Shown in pieces: positions 18,048-26,596 of a DNA stretch of 64,000 nt. The first letter of the stretch is position 1. Each line of letters begins with the position of its first letter. Origin of the DNA: Cyclobacterium lianum (lineage in GTDB: Bacteria; Bacteroidota; Bacteroidia; Cytophagales; Cyclobacteriaceae); the NCBI RefSeq assembly GCF_900143075.1, contig NZ_FRCY01000003.1, positions 62,001 to 126,000 of the forward strand, read 5' to 3'. The position numbers were made by a program, and so were the translations under genes. The notes under the pieces were generated by a model that saw only the letters and a program-made list of their open reading frames with translations, made no database searches and was not told where the DNA came from.

Positions 18048-18905
18048 TTAAATATTAATTTCTGAATAGTAATTGATTCCATCTGACTGAATGTGTTTTA
18101 CCCCGGGGTTGGGGAACCGCAAATGGCTGATTGCTGCCGGGTCTGTATCAAAGTCCGTCTCTGTGGACAGCTGCACAAATCCATTTTTGGTTAAAGGCTT
18201 GGGCTGGTTGGTCTCGGCACCAGTATCACTGGATGCCTGGTAATATCGCCAATAGGTGCTTCGATTGGCAAAATGTACTTTAAAGACCGTGGGATTTATT
18301 TTAAGGGTATTGTTTACATTGATCACATTGAGATTACCAGTCTCCCCCTGCATCCGGATCAGGAGCAGACCTGAGGTATCCTTACCTGCTTCTTTTATGC
18401 GGTAAGCATCCAGTAACAAGTCAAAGTTTTCTGCTGAAAGGAGAAAGCTGTCGGAAAAATATTCTTCGGTAGTTTCCAGGGAGATGGGGTGAAAAGGCTC
18501 CTCTCCCAATACTTCAGGATGAAAATTGCTGAAAAACATTTTTTCACCCGACAGAAAATTCATATCGGTATAATTCTCGAAATAAGGATCCCTGTAGCTG
18601 ATAAGAAAAGCCAGGGTAAGATCCTGATCCAATGGGATAAAACTATCTTGTGAACCTGGCTGCATGGAGCGTACCATCATCCGCAGGCTTTTGCTGGTGT
18701 TTTTGTTCAGGAGTTGAAATCGCCTGAATTGCTTTTGGGTTGCTTCTGTTGGTCTGATTTGCAGATATTGGCTCCAGTCGTATCCGGCCATCATTTTTTC
18801 CTGCTGATCAACATTCAAGTCCAGGTAGTTTTCCTCTCCGTTATTAAGGTGATAGCCGTGCAGGATATTTATAGAAAACAGGGTAGTATAGTGGGTAGTG
18901 AACAT
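18048..18905 (-). CDS. eCIS conserved protein between cap and sheath genes (candidate cap adaptor)
   Basis: 285 residues, no signal peptide or membrane segment. I see no named domain. The N-terminus is FTTHYTTLFSINILHGYHLN, and the body is beta-strand rich with aromatic residues. The gene lies between the DUF4255 cap/terminator gene (2-base gap) and the sheath gene (11-base gap). Algoriphagus-type eCIS are reported to contain a conserved cap adaptor that joins the cap to the sheath and tube. Position and size fit that role, but the assignment is an inference. Confidence 0.6.
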   Translation of the reverse strand: MFTTHYTTLFSINILHGYHLNNGEENYLDLNVDQQEKMMAGYDWSQYLQIRPTEATQKQFRRFQLLNKNTSKSLRMMVRSMQPGSQDSFIPLDQDLTLAFLISYRDPYFENYTDMNFLSGEKMFFSNFHPEVLGEEPFHPISLETTEEYFSDSFLLSAENFDLLLDAYRIKEAGKDTSGLLLIRMQGETGNLNVINVNNTLKINPTVFKVHFANRSTYWRYYQASSDTGAETNQPKPLTKNGFVQLSTETDFDTDPAAISHLRFPNPGVKHIQSDGINYYSEINI

Positions 18906-18907
18906 GA

Positions 18908-19504
18908 TCAGGATTGATTTTTAACGTCGGAATGTACACTTTGTATCAACGGACCGGCTGCCTGATCCAAGTCCCTTTCCAAAGGCAGTAGGTTTAGCTG
19001 GTACAGGACCGAGGGGAGCTGCTTTCCTCCCAGGGTGCCCCAGATAAAATTAAGCTCTTCGAATGTAGGCGTGTAGAGCTCCATGGTAAAGCGAAAATTC
19101 CCCACTTGCTGCATGGTGTCGAGGTCCCGGTCGAAAACCGTATTTGCCTGGGTAAACAATTTCTTTCCCTGGAAAAACGATATGATGGCCGATAAATCCT
19201 TGAGGGATTTGCCGTAGGCATTTCTGTTGGCAGAAAACAAAAGAAACAGGTGCAGGTGAATGACCCTGTTGCGGTATTGTACCTGGTCGTTTCTAACATG
19301 GTGGTTGGGTTGGTTTTTAAGGGTTCCTTCTTCGTGCAGGTTTACCAGGGTAAGCACCACCTTGTCCCGCATGGCCTCAGCTGCATCTGAAGACCCCTCT
19401 GCCAGTGCGATGTTGTCAATGACCAATTGGGAATCTTCCAGACCTATTTCCTGAAAATAGGCATTTACCTGCTCGCTTAAAATTTGAAAAACTTCAAAAA
19501 CCAT
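18908..19504 (-). CDS. DUF4255 (Pvc16/Afp16-like) tail terminator/cap protein
   Basis: 198 residues. FEVFQILSEQVNAYF at the start, VVLTLVNLHEEGTLKN, HLHLFLLFSANRNAYGKSLK and LPSVLYQLNLLPLER are the recognisable DUF4255 blocks. In eCIS this hexameric protein ends tube and sheath polymerisation at the distal end. It is the first gene of the operon; the next gene starts two bases after its stop. A long intergenic region upstream should hold the operon promoter, though I could not identify a convincing one. Confidence 0.9.
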   Translation of the reverse strand: MVFEVFQILSEQVNAYFQEIGLEDSQLVIDNIALAEGSSDAAEAMRDKVVLTLVNLHEEGTLKNQPNHHVRNDQVQYRNRVIHLHLFLLFSANRNAYGKSLKDLSAIISFFQGKKLFTQANTVFDRDLDTMQQVGNFRFTMELYTPTFEELNFIWGTLGGKQLPSVLYQLNLLPLERDLDQAAGPLIQSVHSDVKNQS

Positions 19505-20367
19505 GTTGCATTCACAGGAAAAGGATTTTATATGACGATGTCTTTTGCCTTAAAGTTGGTCGGATTTCAGAATTGGCAAAAGCATACAAAAGAAAAGATC
19601 GTATCTAAGGTTGATTTTCAGCCATGCACAAAGAAATTCTCCTCAAACCGAACTCAAATACCTGTCTTTTCAGACAAGTCAAAATTAATAAGCGGTCATA
19701 CCCAAATTTGAAATAAATTAATCAAAAATCCTAACAGGATATTAAATATCTTAAATGGAAAAAACAGTAATTACTTTTTATAAGGCTCTCCTAAACCCAT
19801 TAAACTAGTTTGGTGAAAATTTATGTTGGTATCATGCAACTTACCGGAGAAAATTAGGTGAGCTTTTTGTTTATAAGTTAATGGCCGGATGTTTTTGGGT
19901 CTAGGAGTGGATTGGGCATCAGTTGCAGGTTAAAAGAACTAATGTGGCCCTGAAATGTAAAAAATTTAATTGTAATTACGCGCAAACTGATGATTACACT
20001 ACGCATTTAGAACGATAATCTGACTATCGTAGGTTGGCTGCCCTCGTTACGGGCTTTTTTCAGAAAGAGATGAATTTATTATTCTCAAATTTACCTGTAA
20101 AATAGAAATTTGAATAAGGGAAGTATCAGTTCATTTATCTATCCGGCAGGCACCTACCGCCTAGCACTTCAAATAAAATACCTTTGAATTAACACCTAAG
20201 TGCTTGAAAATAGGTGTAATTTCTCTTTAAACACCCTTTAAAAAGGAATGACCATGGCAAAGCTACCCAAAGTTTACCTGATATTTGCTACTGATGCCTC
20301 GCAGGAATTGGCCAGACTGCTGGAAATCCTGCAAAATTTTAAACGGGAAAAAGGGATACAGGAATTT
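19505..20367. other. Long intergenic region upstream of the eCIS operon
   Basis: 863 bases without a convincing protein gene. It must carry the eCIS promoter (minus strand). The only exact TAnnTTTG match on that strand (19680-19687) lacks a TTG at proper spacing, so I do not call it. On the plus strand there is a TTG-N20-TGTTTTTG candidate promoter (19867-19897) and, 140 bases later, two hairpins followed by six Ts. Further inverted repeats lie at 20192-20198/20211-20217. The open frames over this stretch show no protein-like sequence. Confidence 0.6.
19904..20060 (+). ncRNA. Candidate small RNA divergent from the eCIS operon
   Basis: A TTG at 19867-19869, a 20-base spacer and TGTTTTTG at 19890-19897 (one mismatch to TAnnTTTG) suggest a start near 19904. 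The transcript would end after a 6-bp hairpin (20012-20017/20025-20030) and a GCCC/GGGC hairpin followed by TTTTTT (20040-20060). Length would be about 157 nt. No known RNA family is recognised. The short terminator stem makes this a weak call. Confidence 0.25.
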
Positions 20368-22038
20368 TCAACCCTTCCCTATCTGTTCCAGAATCTTATA
20401 GGTAATCAGATAGGTAGGTCTTACTCCTTCCATACCCAGGGCGCCGGATGCCAGCGTACTGCCCGTTTCCAGCGGATTGTCCGATGCATAGTAGGCATAC
20501 ATGACCTTAACACTTTTGCGAATACTGTTCCGGATTTTGCTGGCAGATTGGATGGCCTTCTGGTAATGAGCTCCCTCCATTTCCAATCCAATCGCTTTCC
20601 ATGAGGACTCCATAAAATAACCCAATACTTCCTTGTTTTGAAGAGATGTTCCCAAAACGGTAATCATCGGTCCCTCATATACACCCAGACCGTAGCCTTC
20701 AAAAGCTGCAGCATCCAGTTCATTCCTGAATGGATAATTGTCTGCTGTACCCTCAAAGACATGCGCATTGGGTATCATGATGTCTCCCTTTTTACCTTCT
20801 AAAATACCTGCCTTCCCCATGATGGCCGTAGAAATGATATTCAGAGGAATCTTTTGCTGTCCCACTTCATACGGTTTCAGCAATTCGTCGAAACACTCGT
20901 AGGCCTGTTCGCCAAAAGCATAATCCATCACCACCAACACAGGCCTTTTCTTCTCAGACTTCTCCAGGCTCAACCCCGGCAACAGGGTGGGCGAGTCCAT
21001 TTTTCCGGTATCGATGATCTGCACCCCGATGTTCGTGCCAGATGTATCTGCCACCGGTACCAGACCGTGTTTACGGGCATACTCCTGTATTTCCTTCGCC
21101 CTATTTCCCTTTGCATTGACGCTGATGTTCATGGCCATGTCTTCGATGGCTTCATAGCTGTCCAGGCCCAGTGCCTGGTGGCCGTACACAGTATTCACTA
21201 CGCTATGCAGATTGGCACTGATCACGTGTATGGGGCGTTCCAATAAGTTTTCCTCATCCAAAACCGTCTTGATGGCATTGGCCCAGGATTCTCCATAGAC
21301 GTGATGCCCGACCCGCTCCCTGAGGGTAGCAGAAAAAGAGATCTCTCTGTCGTTGCCTTCCAATGCCTCTTCCATCGACAATCTTCCCATATGGAAAACA
21401 ATGGAAAACAAGCTATTGCTGTTGTGAGAATTTTCAAATTTCTGTACAGCCGCAATGCATTCCTCAAAAGTCCTCCCGGTAAGGTGCGTCAAATAAGAAC
21501 AGGCCGCTTCTTTATTATATTCCTCTCCACTATTCTCCTTGTCGACAATTTCCTTCAATTTTTTCCAGTTCAGGTTGATCCGGCCCTTCGGATCGGTGCT
21601 GTTCTTGCGAATTTTTTCCGATTCTATAAAAAGGAATGTGAGGTGCGTCAGTATATCGTAAATATCACTTTTTCCCCGGGTCATCTCCACATACATTTGC
21701 TCCTCATCGACGCGGTAACAATTCCGCTTTCTCTTCGATGGCACCAATACCTGAAATCCGGAGTCCTCATAGCCCTCCTTGCTGATCAATCGGATATAGC
21801 GGCATTCCTCAATTCCCTTGGGCAGCCTTTCCATCACGTAGAGCAAGCCTTCCAACTCCAGCTTTTCCGGATCATTTATCAATCCATAAATTTCTGGATT
21901 TAATGTAAGGAGCGCCTGGACCAGCGATTCACCGGAAACGCCGGTAGGTTTATAGTTGCCACGCATAAACAGGTGCCGCATGGTAATGTACAATCGCTCA
22001 ATCGCTGATCTCGACTCCTGTGCTTTCGTTCGTTTCAT
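20368..22038 (-). CDS. DUF6909-type protein with nucleoside phosphorylase-like C-terminal region
   Basis: 556 residues, no signal peptide. The helical N-terminus (SAIERLYITMRHLFMRGNYK) is one I associate with the Bacteroidota family DUF6909. The C-terminal half has ISTAIMGKAG, DIMIPNAHVFEGTADNYPF and IGLEMEGAHY. The last resembles the VEMEGAA motif that binds the ribose in nucleosidases and phosphorylases such as MTA/SAH nucleosidase. A nucleoside- or nucleotide-processing role is therefore possible, but the domain combination has no function I know. It stands alone between the eCIS region and the msrA operon. A dispersed repeat overlaps its start codon. Confidence 0.65.
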   Translation of the reverse strand: MKRTKAQESRSAIERLYITMRHLFMRGNYKPTGVSGESLVQALLTLNPEIYGLINDPEKLELEGLLYVMERLPKGIEECRYIRLISKEGYEDSGFQVLVPSKRKRNCYRVDEEQMYVEMTRGKSDIYDILTHLTFLFIESEKIRKNSTDPKGRINLNWKKLKEIVDKENSGEEYNKEAACSYLTHLTGRTFEECIAAVQKFENSHNSNSLFSIVFHMGRLSMEEALEGNDREISFSATLRERVGHHVYGESWANAIKTVLDEENLLERPIHVISANLHSVVNTVYGHQALGLDSYEAIEDMAMNISVNAKGNRAKEIQEYARKHGLVPVADTSGTNIGVQIIDTGKMDSPTLLPGLSLEKSEKKRPVLVVMDYAFGEQAYECFDELLKPYEVGQQKIPLNIISTAIMGKAGILEGKKGDIMIPNAHVFEGTADNYPFRNELDAAAFEGYGLGVYEGPMITVLGTSLQNKEVLGYFMESSWKAIGLEMEGAHYQKAIQSASKIRNSIRKSVKVMYAYYASDNPLETGSTLASGALGMEGVRPTYLITYKILEQIGKG

Positions 22039-22131
22039 GTGTCTATAATTTGCTTTTCAAAGGCCACATGGAATCTTCGCATGTTGAATAATCATGCCTC
22101 CGTGGGTCAATTGCGTCATGCTTGATTTCAT
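22033..22131. repeat. Dispersed intergenic repeat, copy A
   Basis: About 100 bases with clear similarity to 63843-63961. Shared blocks include tttcatgtg-n-tataatttgctttt at the left end, ataatcat in the middle, and cgtcatgc-ngatttcat at the right end. The left end contains an ATGTG/CACAT inverted repeat around a TATAAT-like sequence. The copy overlaps the start codon of the DUF6909-type gene. Confidence 0.7.
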
Positions 22132-22209
22132 CGGTTGAATTCAGTAAAAATTTAACAAACCTACAAAATAATATTTTGCAGATCATCCTCTGGTATCAAA
22201 AACAAATCA

Positions 22210-22779
22210 CTATTTTAGTTTTTCCGCAAAGTGCTTTTTAAACTTTTCAACTTTGGGACGGATGACCATCTGACAATAGGGCTGGTGGCCGTTCATTTCA
22301 AAATAGTTGGTATGGTAATCCTCTGCCGGGTAAAAATTGGCAAACGGCGTGATTTCGGTAACGATGGGCCTATCGAAAGCTTTATCTGCATCTAGTGAGG
22401 CTTTCATGTGCTCCGCTGCCTGTTTTTGTTCGGGTGTATGGTAGAATATGGCTGAACGGTACTGCGGCCCCACATCTGCTCCCTGGCGGTTGAGCGTGGT
22501 CGGATCGTGGCTGGACCAGAAAACTTCCAGCAATTCAGAAAAGCCAATCACTTTTGGGTCAAATACCAGTTGTACGACTTCTGCATGCCCGGTAGTTCCT
22601 GTCACCACCTCTTTGTAGGAGGGATTTTCAAGATGACCTCCGGAAAAACCGGATTGAACCGATTCAACACCATTCAATTTTTGAAAAACTGCTTCGGTGC
22701 ACCAGAAGCAGCCGGTTCCAAATGTAGCAACGGCTTTATTATCTGGTATGTGTAAAGGGGTTTTAGGTAAATCCTGCAT
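22210..22779 (-). CDS. msrA: Peptide-methionine (S)-S-oxide reductase
   Basis: 189 residues, normal for single-domain MsrA. FGTGCFWCTEAVF holds the catalytic Cys24, and the downstream GFSGGHLENPSYKEV, GHAEVVQLVFDP, FWSSHDPTTLNRQGADVGPQYRSAIF and the DYHTNYF region complete the family pattern. It reduces methionine-S-sulfoxide in proteins, using thioredoxin-type recycling. No MsrB domain is fused and no signal peptide is seen, so it acts in the cytoplasm. Its start overlaps the DUF3253 gene by 17 bases, the last step of a four-gene operon. Confidence 0.96.
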   Translation of the reverse strand: MQDLPKTPLHIPDNKAVATFGTGCFWCTEAVFQKLNGVESVQSGFSGGHLENPSYKEVVTGTTGHAEVVQLVFDPKVIGFSELLEVFWSSHDPTTLNRQGADVGPQYRSAIFYHTPEQKQAAEHMKASLDADKAFDRPIVTEITPFANFYPAEDYHTNYFEMNGHQPYCQMVIRPKVEKFKKHFAEKLK

Positions 22780-23038
22780 CTGTTTTTGGTTTTATGTTAA
22801 GCCTAACAGGACCTTCCGGCAAAAAGTTTTCAGCAATCAAATCGCCTCCCTGGCGGATTTCAAGAAAACCTCTTTTAAAAAGCCACATCATGGCTTCTTT
22901 TTCCTCTTCCATAAAATGTCGCCAATCCTGCGGATAAATCCAGCGTACCACTTCCGATGGACAAAAAGAACTTGCCCCTCTTCGCCTGGCCATTTCCATG
23001 GTGGCCAAAACCAATATTCCCTGATCTGAAAAATCCAT
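22763..23038 (-). CDS. DUF3253 family protein
   Basis: 91 residues. The pattern ILVLATMEMARRRGASSFCPSEVVRWIYPQDWRHFM followed by a winged-helix-like strand pair (RGFLEIRQGG) matches DUF3253, a small winged-helix family of unknown function often encoded near MsrA or DNA-repair type genes. It starts one base after the radical SAM gene's stop and overlaps msrA by 17 bases, so it is translated as part of that operon. Confidence 0.85.
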   Translation of the reverse strand: MDFSDQGILVLATMEMARRRGASSFCPSEVVRWIYPQDWRHFMEEEKEAMMWLFKRGFLEIRQGGDLIAENFLPEGPVRLNIKPKTDAGFT

Positions 23039-23039
23039 T

Positions 23040-24098
23040 TTAAAAGAGCTTCAATTGACCGTTTCCTCTGAAAATCTGTTCGTCATAATCGGGCATTTGA
23101 CCGTTTGGATCGATATACCTATTTACTGCTTTCCTGAAAAGTCCGGCGATGGTCTGAGACAGTGCCCCCTCTCCTTTCATTCTCCTGCCCCATTCGGTAT
23201 CATTGGCCTTTCCTCCGTGAAGTTGTTCGATCTGGTGCATCACTTTGTCCCTTCTGCCAGGAAAATGTGTCTCCAGCCATTCGGTAAACAACTCCTTTAC
23301 TTTCCCATTCAATCGTACCACGGTATATCCGGCCTTTTTTGCTCCGGCACTTCCCGCGGCCTGAATAATGGCAACCATATCCTCGCTATTGATTCCTGGT
23401 ATAATTGGAGCAACCATGATGCCACAGGGTATATTTTCCGCTGAAAATTTGCGGATCAAATCTATTTTCACCTTCGCTGAAGCGGTACGGGGTTCTAAAA
23501 GTAGCTTCAATTGTGGATCCAGGTGGTTTATCGAAAAATAAACGTGCACCAGACGGAGCCGGGCAAGCTCCTTGAGGAGATCCATGTCCCTTTCAATTAA
23601 TCTGTTTTTCGTGATGATACTTACGGGATGACGGTAGCTGAGACACAATTCCAGGATTTGGCGCGTTAGCTTAAATCGTCTTTCTGCCGGTTGGTAGCAA
23701 TCGGTATTGCCGGAAAGCATAAAGGGATGGGGCCTGTAGCTTTTCTTCTCAAATTCCCTTTTCAATTGTCCGGGAATGTCTTTCTTTACCAGGATTTTAC
23801 TCTCAAAGCCAAGTCCGGCATCAAAGCCCCAGTACTGATGACTGTTTCTGGCGTAACAATAGATACAACCGTGCTCGCATCCCTGATAGGGGTTTACGCT
23901 GGCATTCAGGGCCAGGTCCGGGCTGTCGTTAGTACTTAGCGCTGCCTTGCTGCTTACTGGAATAAATTGCGTAGAAAGCCCTTCTTCGTGTTCCGGAATA
24001 TCAATTCCTTCCACATGATCAAATACCAGACTGGATCTATGATATTGATTGTCCGGATGGCTAGCGCTACCCCTACCTTTAAAATACGCTTCTTTCAT
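23040..24098 (-). CDS. PA0069-type radical SAM protein
   Basis: 352 residues from the ATG at 24098; a TTG three codons upstream is a less likely start. NPYQGCEHGCIYCYARN carries the CxxxCxxC cluster motif. The body (MLSGNTDCYQPAERRFKLTR, SIITKNRLIERD, VHVYFSINHLDPQL and GIMVAPIIPGINS) matches the radical SAM family typified by PA0069 and related to spore photoproduct lyase. The reaction is not established. The gene lies between a methyltransferase gene (27-36 base gap) and DUF3253, in an operon with msrA. Confidence 0.9.
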   Translation of the reverse strand: MKEAYFKGRGSASHPDNQYHRSSLVFDHVEGIDIPEHEEGLSTQFIPVSSKAALSTNDSPDLALNASVNPYQGCEHGCIYCYARNSHQYWGFDAGLGFESKILVKKDIPGQLKREFEKKSYRPHPFMLSGNTDCYQPAERRFKLTRQILELCLSYRHPVSIITKNRLIERDMDLLKELARLRLVHVYFSINHLDPQLKLLLEPRTASAKVKIDLIRKFSAENIPCGIMVAPIIPGINSEDMVAIIQAAGSAGAKKAGYTVVRLNGKVKELFTEWLETHFPGRRDKVMHQIEQLHGGKANDTEWGRRMKGEGALSQTIAGLFRKAVNRYIDPNGQMPDYDEQIFRGNGQLKLF

Positions 24099-24134
24099 TG
24101 AAAGCAATTTAAAAAAATGCAGGGACTTTTACTG

Positions 24135-24680
24135 TCACGAATTACATATAATAATGAACGCCGGTGGAAAATTTTTCAGGGTAAACGCTGTTTTGATATT
24201 GCTGAAATATGAGGCAAACTGAAACCTTAACAAGTAGGAGTAGCAAATCTGAATAAAGAAACCGCTGGGCTTTAGCATCACACTGCTCTTTTCGTAAATG
24301 GCAGTCCTCGATTCCTTGGGGATCAAACTGAATGGCAAAGAAGACAAAATCAAGTCGACTTTGTCGCCGTTCAGATGCCTGTCCATATTTTCTGCCGAAT
24401 CACAGATGATTTTTACATTTTTAGACCCATACTGCCGATCCAGATTCCTACAAAAATGTTCACTTATTTCAAATACAAAGAGCGTCGCATCCCTATCCAT
24501 ACGGTCTATGATCCCCCTGGTGATGCTGCCGTCACCCCCTCCCAATTCAACAATAATCTTTGCACCTTTAAAATCGGCAAAGGACAACATTTTATTTACC
24601 AGAGATTTTGAACTAAAGGTTACGGCACCGGTGGTTTTTATATTTACAAACAACTCTTTAAAAAGCGAACTTTTATTCAT
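24135..24680 (-). CDS. SAM-dependent methyltransferase, phospholipid N-methyltransferase-like
   Basis: 181 residues. GAVTFSSKSLVNKML, the SAM-binding loop IIVELGGGDGSITRGI and the LSSLPFSLIP motif resemble the PmtA-like/rRNA-adenine-dimethylase-like family, whose members methylate phosphatidylethanolamine head groups. FVFEISEHFC supplies the acidic residue after strand 2. The C-terminus has a LRFQFASYFSNIKTAF segment as in PmtA-type enzymes. No signal peptide. It is the first gene of the minus-strand operon running to msrA. The substrate is inferred and could differ. Confidence 0.75.
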   Translation of the reverse strand: MNKSSLFKELFVNIKTTGAVTFSSKSLVNKMLSFADFKGAKIIVELGGGDGSITRGIIDRMDRDATLFVFEISEHFCRNLDRQYGSKNVKIICDSAENMDRHLNGDKVDLILSSLPFSLIPKESRTAIYEKSSVMLKPSGFFIQICYSYLLRFQFASYFSNIKTAFTLKNFPPAFIIICNS

Positions 24681-24856
24681 TGGTTAACTGGATTAAACGA
24701 TCTTTTGATTCTGAATGCAGAAATGTACAGCCTCCTGCATGTATTATAAATTTCAAAGTTACTAAATTCAAGGTCATAAAATCATTTTTATTCGAAAAAA
24801 GGAAGATATGCACAGTCAGGAACCTTCTACAATAAGCTGACCATTCCTGTATTTAT

Positions 24857-24887
24857 TTGTCTTATTTAAAAAATAAATTTATTTTTT
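24857..24887 (+). promoter_or_regulatory. Candidate Bacteroidota promoter for the amidohydrolase operon
   Basis: TTG at 24857-24859, a 20-base spacer, and TATTTTTT at 24880-24887, which matches TAnnTTTG at seven of eight positions. The region is very AT-rich, so chance matches are possible. It sits about 50 bases before the first gene. Confidence 0.4.
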
Positions 24888-24938
24888 CCATTCTTTATCC
24901 CTTATTTTGATTTTTAAATGGATATAGAAATTCCAGAA

Positions 24939-26594
24939 ATGAGAGCCAACAACCTACAAATTTTATTTTCCATTCTTTCCTTTTTAATCCCGTTTTTTTT
25001 GTTTGGTCAGAGTGACAGGGACGGGAGCCGAAGAGTGACCTCAACCTACTATATTTCGAACACCACCGTGATCCCCTACCCGGGAGAGCTGTTGACCGGA
25101 CAAAACCTCCTTTTTTCTGATGGTGTAATCAAAGCTCTGGGAAAAAACATTGCCATCCCGGCCGAAGCCCGGGAGATAAAGGGCGATTCCCTTTTTGTGT
25201 ATGCTGGCTTTATCGACATGGCCAACAAGACCGGCATGGAGGAACCCCCTATCCCTGAAAAACCGGAGGATTTTGATCCCTCTCAGCCCCTACCGGAAAT
25301 TGCCGGGATCCATCCGCATTTTTCAGCGTTAGACCATTATCAGGAAAACAATCCACACGATAAAGAATGGCGCAAATTGGGCTTCACCATTGCACAGAAG
25401 TTGCCTAAGGGCAAAGGTATGCTTCCCGGCAAATCCGCACTTGTGCTTTACGGGCATGAAAGCAGGAACAATACACTCTCGGAAAATCAGTCCCTTTATT
25501 TTAAATTCAGCACTGCAGGAGGTGTGTACCCCAACACTGACCTGGGTGTAATGGCCAAATGGAGGGATTTGATGGAAAATTCAAGGTTGTACGACAAGCA
25601 TGGCGAAATGTATGATGTCCGAAGTAGCCTGAGAAGAAGGGAAAACAATCCGGTGCTGGAGGCGCTTATACCTGTTTTTAAGAAGGAAATGCCCCTGCTG
25701 ATTGAATCTTCAGACGAGCTGGACATCAGAAGGGCTTTAAAAATGCAGGAAGAAAACAATTTCGATCTTGTCATTACCGGGATCAATGAAGGTGCATCTC
25801 TGTTGCCATTATTGAAAGAGAAAAAAGCAGGTGTTGTACTCACCCTACATTTACCAGAAGATAAGTTTTCGGATCCTCCGGAAGGAGACAAAGGCCCTCA
25901 TTTTAACCATCGGTTAGAACGGGTTAAAACGGCTTATCAGGAGTCTCTGGCATTGGCAGGGGAATTTGAGAAAGCTGCTGTACCGTTTGGCTTTACCAGC
26001 AAGCACCTTCCCCGGGCCGACTTTTTTAAGAATATCAGGCTCATGGTGGCCAACGGTCTAACTGAGCAAGGGGCACTTGCCGCATTGACCGTGCACCCGG
26101 CGGAGATATTAGGTATATCAGACATAGCCGGTACGATCAGTGAAGGAAAGATGGCCAATCTGGTACTCATGTCGGATACATTATTTTCAGAAAAGGCCAG
26201 GGTAATGATGGTTGTCGCCGATGGGTTTGTTTTTGACTTTTCAGAAAAACCGGAAAAAGTCAAAGAAGAAGAGGTCGTATGGGAATACGAAGCCGAAACA
26301 CAGGGTGGAAAATCGAAAGGAAAATGGACCCTTACCAGGAAGGACAAAAAATGGACCGGTACCGTATCGTATGACGACCCTCAGGGTGAAGGGGTAAAGA
26401 CTTCTTCCATCGAAAATGCGGTTGTCACCGAAAAATCCCTTGCGTTTTCGTTTACGGTTCAGGTAGGTACGGATAGCCTCCAGGTAAGCGTTTCTGGTGA
26501 AGTAACTGGAAAGGAATTCTCGGGAACCATGAAAATCACGGATTACGGCAATTACCCTGTAAGGGCAAAAAAACTGGAAAAACCGGAACAATAA
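24939..26594 (+). CDS. Exported amidohydrolase-family protein lacking the metal-binding HxH (outer copy 1)
   Basis: 551 residues from the ATG at 24939, chosen because it gives a normal signal peptide (RANNLQILFSILSFLIPFFLFG); an ATG at 24918 would add an acidic stretch. The amidohydrolase fold is seen in the N-terminal small beta domain (LLFSDGVIKALGKNI) and the C-terminal ALTVHPAEILGISD...GTISEGKMANLVLMS block. Where active enzymes have PGxIDxHxH it reads YAGFIDMANKTGM, so the first two metal ligands are missing. Residues about 450-551 add a beta-rich, lipocalin-like extension. It is probably not a hydrolase on its own and may partner the active middle gene 2 bases downstream. Confidence 0.85.
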   Translation: MRANNLQILFSILSFLIPFFLFGQSDRDGSRRVTSTYYISNTTVIPYPGELLTGQNLLFSDGVIKALGKNIAIPAEAREIKGDSLFVYAGFIDMANKTGMEEPPIPEKPEDFDPSQPLPEIAGIHPHFSALDHYQENNPHDKEWRKLGFTIAQKLPKGKGMLPGKSALVLYGHESRNNTLSENQSLYFKFSTAGGVYPNTDLGVMAKWRDLMENSRLYDKHGEMYDVRSSLRRRENNPVLEALIPVFKKEMPLLIESSDELDIRRALKMQEENNFDLVITGINEGASLLPLLKEKKAGVVLTLHLPEDKFSDPPEGDKGPHFNHRLERVKTAYQESLALAGEFEKAAVPFGFTSKHLPRADFFKNIRLMVANGLTEQGALAALTVHPAEILGISDIAGTISEGKMANLVLMSDTLFSEKARVMMVVADGFVFDFSEKPEKVKEEEVVWEYEAETQGGKSKGKWTLTRKDKKWTGTVSYDDPQGEGVKTSSIENAVVTEKSLAFSFTVQVGTDSLQVSVSGEVTGKEFSGTMKITDYGNYPVRAKKLEKPEQ

Positions 26595-26596
26595 TC

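Noticed and set aside
19680-19687. CAAAATTA, a TAnnTTTG match on the minus strand, as the eCIS promoter
   Set aside because: No TTG at 19-21 bases upstream; nearest is at 15 bases.
19484-19711. 75-codon plus frame over the eCIS operon start
   Set aside because: Antisense to the DUF4255 start and composition is non-coding.
26241-26591. Minus frames opposite the amidohydrolase genes
   Set aside because: Antisense shadows of a gene with signal peptide, family blocks and intact frame.
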